DNA from: VAZQ01 sp036406655
GTDB taxonomy: Bacteria > Pseudomonadota > Alphaproteobacteria > Rhizobiales > Xanthobacteraceae
DNA: 64,000 nt
NCBI GenBank assembly: GCA_036406655.1
Contig: DASXAP010000274.1
Coordinates: 20,939 to 84,938 of the forward strand
Direction: 5' to 3'
Positions 60,042 to 64,000 of the stretch are shown here, one piece after another; within the stretch, counting starts at the first letter, position 1; each line of letters starts with the position of its first letter. The translations under genes and the position numbers were made by a program. The notes under the pieces are model-generated. The model saw only the letters and a list, made by a program, of their open reading frames with translations, searched no databases and was not told where the DNA came from.

Positions 60042-61283
60042 ATGCACCCGGCCGTCACCAATGGCGCCTATGACGTGCACCGGCTGCGTGAGGATTTCCC
60101 GATCCTCGCCATGCAGGTCTACGGCAAGCCGCTGGTCTATCTCGACAACGCCGCTTCGGCGCAGAAGCCGCGCTGCGTCCTCGACCGGCTGCAGCGCGCC
60201 TACACCGCCGAGTACGCCAACGTGCACCGCGGCCTCCACTATCTGGCGAATGCCGCGACCGAAGCCTACGAGGATGCGCGCGAGAAGGTCCGCGCTTTTC
60301 TCAATGCATCGCGCAGGGAAGAGATCGTCTTCACCCGCAACGCGACCGAGGCCATCAACCTCGTCGCCTACACCTTCGGCCGCGAGCGGATCAAGGCGGG
60401 CGACGAGATCGTGCTCTCGATCATGGAGCACCACTCCAACATCGTGCCCTGGCACTTCCTGCGCGAGCGGCAGGGTGCCGTGATCAGATGGGCCCCGGTG
60501 GACGACGAGGGGAGCTTCCTCATCGACGAGTTCGAGAAGCTGTTGTCGCCGCGCACGAAGCTCGTCGCCGTCACCCACATGTCGAACATGCTGGGCACGC
60601 TCGTGCCGGTGAAGGAGGTGGTGCGCCGCGCCCATGCCCGCGGCATTCCGGTCCTGCTCGACGGCGCGCAGGCGGCGGTCCATGTCGACATCGACGTGCA
60701 GGACATCGACTGTGACTTCTATGCCGTGACCGGTCACAAGCTCTACGGGCCGAGCGGGATCGGCGTGCTCTACGGCAAGCACCGCCACCTCGAGGCGATG
60801 CCGCCGTTCAACGGCGGCGGCGAGATGATCCGCGAGGTCTTCGAGGACCGGATCACCTACGGCGAGCCGCCGCACCGCTTCGAGGCGGGCACGCCGCCGA
60901 TCGTGCAGGCGATCGGGCTCGGTGCGGCCCTGGATTACATCGGCTCGATAGGCAAGGCTCGGATCAGGGCGCACGAGACGGCGCTGCTCGAATATGCCCA
61001 TGAGCGGCTGCGCGAGATCAACTCGCTGCGTGTGTTCGGGAGCGCCAGGCCCAAGGGGCCGATCGTCTCCTTCGAGATGAAGGGCGCTCACCCGCACGAC
61101 GTCGCCACGATCATCGATCGGGCCGGCGTGGCGGTGCGGGCGGGCACGCATTGCGTGATGCCGCTGCTCGCCCGGTTCGGGGTGAGCGCCACGTGCCGCG
61201 CGTCCTTCGGCCTCTACAACACGCGCGACGAGGTCGATTGCCTGGCACGATCGCTGGTCAAGGCACAGGGCTTCTTCACGTGA
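60042..61283 (+). CDS. sufS: Cysteine desulfurase SufS
   Basis: Group II cysteine desulfurase that supplies persulfide sulfur to the Suf scaffold. The 413-residue protein has VYLDNAASAQKPRCVLDRLQ, NVHRGLHYLANAATEAYE, IVFTRNATEAINLVAYTFG, EHHSNIVPWHFL, DGAQAAVHVDIDVQDID and Lys in AVTGHKLYGPSGIGVLYG. The active Cys is in VRAGTHCVMPLLARFG. A SufE or SufU partner is expected but none is in the operon. ATG 60042 follows GGGAG; sufT overlaps its stop. Confidence 0.96.
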   Translation: MHPAVTNGAYDVHRLREDFPILAMQVYGKPLVYLDNAASAQKPRCVLDRLQRAYTAEYANVHRGLHYLANAATEAYEDAREKVRAFLNASRREEIVFTRNATEAINLVAYTFGRERIKAGDEIVLSIMEHHSNIVPWHFLRERQGAVIRWAPVDDEGSFLIDEFEKLLSPRTKLVAVTHMSNMLGTLVPVKEVVRRAHARGIPVLLDGAQAAVHVDIDVQDIDCDFYAVTGHKLYGPSGIGVLYGKHRHLEAMPPFNGGGEMIREVFEDRITYGEPPHRFEAGTPPIVQAIGLGAALDYIGSIGKARIRAHETALLEYAHERLREINSLRVFGSARPKGPIVSFEMKGAHPHDVATIIDRAGVAVRAGTHCVMPLLARFGVSATCRASFGLYNTRDEVDCLARSLVKAQGFFT

Positions 61284-61690
61284 GCGACGACATGGACAAG
61301 ATTGCAGGGGATACGGTGCCGGCCCTCCTTTCCGCCGCCGGCGAGGTCAGGACGGAGCAGGGCGCCGCCTTGCCCGAGGCAGAGCTTGCGCGCATGACCG
61401 ACGAGATCGTTGCCGCGCTGAAGACGGTCTATGATCCGGAGATTCCCGCCGACATCTACGAGCTGGGGCTCATCTACAGGATCGACATCGCCGACGACCG
61501 CAAGGTGACGGTGGAGATGACGCTGACCACGCCCAATTGCCCCTCGGCGCAGGAGCTGCCGATGATGGTGGAGAACGCCGTCGCCAGCGTTCCCGGCGTG
61601 GGCGAGGTCAAGGTCGACATCGTCTGGGACCCTCCGTGGGAGCCGAGCCGGATGTCGGATGAAGCCCGTGCCGTTCTCAACATGTGGTGA
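61280..61690 (+). CDS. sufT: SufT-like DUF59/MIP18 family Fe-S protein maturation factor
   Basis: A 136-residue protein with the DUF59 signature DEIVAALKTVYDPEIPADIY then ELGLIYRIDI, the Cys-bearing loop MTLTTPNCPSAQELPMMVEN, and the C-terminal VDIVWDPPWEPSRMSDEARA. SufT/PaaD-like proteins help deliver [4Fe-4S] clusters to target proteins. GTG 61280 overlaps the sufS TGA; ATG 61292 is an alternative. It ends 12 bp before the VOC gene and is clearly part of the operon. Confidence 0.93.
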   Translation: MSDDMDKIAGDTVPALLSAAGEVRTEQGAALPEAELARMTDEIVAALKTVYDPEIPADIYELGLIYRIDIADDRKVTVEMTLTTPNCPSAQELPMMVENAVASVPGVGEVKVDIVWDPPWEPSRMSDEARAVLNMW

Positions 61691-61702
61691 GAGTGGCGAG
61701 GC

Positions 61703-62113
61703 GTGAAGCTCGACCGCGTCATCGAGACCTGCCTGTACGTGCACGATCTCGATCGCGCGGGCCGATTCTACACGGAGGTCCTCGGACTTGCGCTCATGAC
61801 CGGCGATGGGCGGTTCCGCGCCTTCGACGTGGGCGGCAAGAGCGTGCTTCTCCTGTTCCGGCGCGGCGCAACGCTGGAAACCGTGCAGATGCCGGGCGGC
61901 ACCATTCCGCCGCACGACGGCCATGGTCCCCTGCACATTGCCTTTGCGGTATCGCGGAAGGAGCTTCCGGAATGGGAGGAACGATTGCGCCGCGATGGCG
62001 TGCCGATCGAGGGCCGCACCGACTGGTCAGCCGGCGGGCGCAGCGTCTACTTTCGCGATCCCGACGGCAATCTTCTGGAGCTGGCGACACCGGGGCTTTG
62101 GGCCACCTATTAG
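61703..62113 (+). CDS. VOC superfamily protein within the suf operon
   Basis: A 136-residue glyoxalase-fold protein. The first half opens LDRVIETCLYVHDLDRAGRF then YTEVLGLALM. The second opens GPLHIAFAVSRKELPEWEER and closes GRSVYFRDPDGNLLELATPG. The metal-type residues are Glu (IETCLYV), His (LHIAFAV) and Glu (LLELATPG). GTG 61703 lies 12 bp after the sufT stop with GAGG upstream. Its position between sufT and sufA suggests co-expression with Fe-S assembly; the reaction is unknown. Fosfomycin-resistance, methylmalonyl-CoA epimerase or glyoxalase-like activity cannot be told apart by eye. Confidence 0.88.
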   Translation: MKLDRVIETCLYVHDLDRAGRFYTEVLGLALMTGDGRFRAFDVGGKSVLLLFRRGATLETVQMPGGTIPPHDGHGPLHIAFAVSRKELPEWEERLRRDGVPIEGRTDWSAGGRSVYFRDPDGNLLELATPGLWATY

Positions 62114-62236
62114 CCGGGTCATGCACCGGGAATTGCCTCGGGCCCGCGAGCATGGACCTTCACAACCGGAGATCCACTGCTATCTAATGTAGAGTCCGCT
62201 GCCGGGCCTTTAACCCGGCGAGAGGAGAACCCGACA

Positions 62237-62623
62237 ATGGCGCCCCAGAAGCCACGGCTTCAGGCCATCCAGCTCACCGACGCTGCCGCGGAGCGGATCA
62301 AGTACGTGATGGCGAACGCGGCGCAGCCGGTCGTCGGGGTGCGGGTGGGCGTCAGGAACGGCGGCTGCGCGGGGATGGCCTACACCATGGAATATGCCGA
62401 GCGGATCGAGCCCGCCGACGAGGTGGTCGAGGACAAGGGCGTGCGCGTGCTCATCGATCCCAAGGCGGTGCTGTTCCTGATCGGCACGGTCATGGACTAC
62501 AAGACCGACAAGCTTTCCGCGCAGTTCGTGTTCAACAACCCGAATCAGACCTCGGCCTGCGGCTGCGGCGAATCGGTCAAGCTCAAGCCCCATAGCGAGG
62601 CGGCAACCGAGGCGCAGCATTAG
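62237..62623 (+). CDS. sufA: A-type Fe-S carrier SufA/HesB
   Basis: A 128-residue A-type carrier that receives clusters from SufBCD and hands them to apo-proteins. The three ligand cysteines are visible: NGGCAGMAYTMEY at about residue 44 and TSACGCGESVKL at about 107-109. LTDAAAERIKYVMA and VRVLIDPKAVLFLIGTVMDY are typical of HesB/IscA proteins. It is the last gene of the suf run, 123 bp after the VOC gene. Its TAG stop codon is the first three bases of the MITE-like element that follows. Confidence 0.95.
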   Translation: MAPQKPRLQAIQLTDAAAERIKYVMANAAQPVVGVRVGVRNGGCAGMAYTMEYAERIEPADEVVEDKGVRVLIDPKAVLFLIGTVMDYKTDKLSAQFVFNNPNQTSACGCGESVKLKPHSEAATEAQH

Positions 62624-62741
62624 AGTGCGTTCCGGTCGAATTGACGCACATCGATCCAGCGGGCGACTTACCCTCCCCTTGCAGCGGAGGGTGACGCAGG
62701 TCGAAAGCCGTCGTGCGTCAAATTCACCGAAACGCGCTCTA
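62621..62741. repeat. MITE-like inverted-repeat element, copy 2
   Basis: A 121-bp element with 29-bp imperfect terminal inverted repeats. The left starts TAGAGTGCGTTCCGGTC and the right, reversed, starts TAGAGCGCGTTTCGGTG; 24 of 29 positions match, ending GACGCAC. It begins and ends with TA (62621-62622, 62740-62741), the target duplication used by mariner/IS630-type elements. The interior has a CCTCCCC/GGAGGG stem. It is related to the larger copy at 4855-5110. It may serve as the terminator between sufA and the convergent helicase gene. Confidence 0.78.
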
Positions 62742-62809
62742 ACCCCGTTGGGTGTCCGACCTTCGCCGCCCTGATCCTCTTGCGGAGCTTTGCCGCCCCG
62801 GACGCGGGC

Positions 62810-64000
<1,191 letters not shown>

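Overview
The window is high-GC bacterial chromosome from an alphaproteobacterium of the Rhizobiales (Hyphomicrobiales), most like the Bradyrhizobium/Rhodopseudomonas/Xanthobacteraceae side of that order. Reasons: an NDUFA12-type complex I subunit, DUF2155 and aat next to accC-accB-aroQ; DUF3551 and DUF6665 small proteins; a class II NrdJ reductase; an RNase E with a large insertion in its S1 domain; a rne-amiC-mrcA block; a seven-gene suf operon; and CtrA-like TTAACCA half-sites. This placement is inferred from protein families and gene order, not from a database search. I see no rRNA, tRNA, CRISPR array, prophage or complete insertion sequence.

Region by region. 1-11.9 kb: the start of a TPP enzyme (cut by the left edge), aspS, speD-speE, then small metabolic and stress genes (two-gene GFA/CMD unit, exported glutathione peroxidase, orphan NMT1-like binding protein, tautomerase, SDR, Omp25/31-type porin). 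11.9-18.7 kb: DUF202 protein, nrdJ, a secreted Kelch propeller, NDUFA12. 18.9-25.5 kb: DUF2155, then a minus-strand run M48 protease, DsbA-type oxidoreductase, aroQ, accB, accC, aat. 25.7-33.2 kb: aminotransferase and an LsrF-type thiolase facing a rhamnulose-1-phosphate aldolase/dehydrogenase fusion that starts 6 nt after rne. rne has a strong candidate promoter that implies a leader of about 560 nt. 34-38 kb: amiC and mrcA.

38.0-44.8 kb is the most unusual part. It lies between mrcA and prfB and holds a minus-strand set (SufR-like regulator, MFS exporter, DUF1614 membrane protein, cytochrome P450) divergent from folE and a Rieske-FAD reductase fusion. A perfect 14-bp AT-rich palindrome sits in the divergent promoter region. 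45-54.6 kb: prfB with a programmed +1 frameshift, M23 peptidase, a large AsmA/YhdP-like protein, tyrS, anmK, an alpha/beta hydrolase. 54.8-62.6 kb: the Fe-S assembly operon iscS-like, sufB, sufC, a 66-codon coiled-coil gene, sufD, sufS, sufT, a VOC protein, sufA. The right edge cuts an RhlE-type helicase.

Repeats: two copies of a TA-flanked MITE-like inverted-repeat element (4855-5110 and 62621-62741). Both overlap the TAG stop codon of the neighbouring gene, and one carries a second nested palindrome. Other repeats are a pair of GGTGGGCAA palindromes after aspS, a GAGGACAG repeat after the NDUFA12 gene, and a REP-like palindrome near 26.9 kb.
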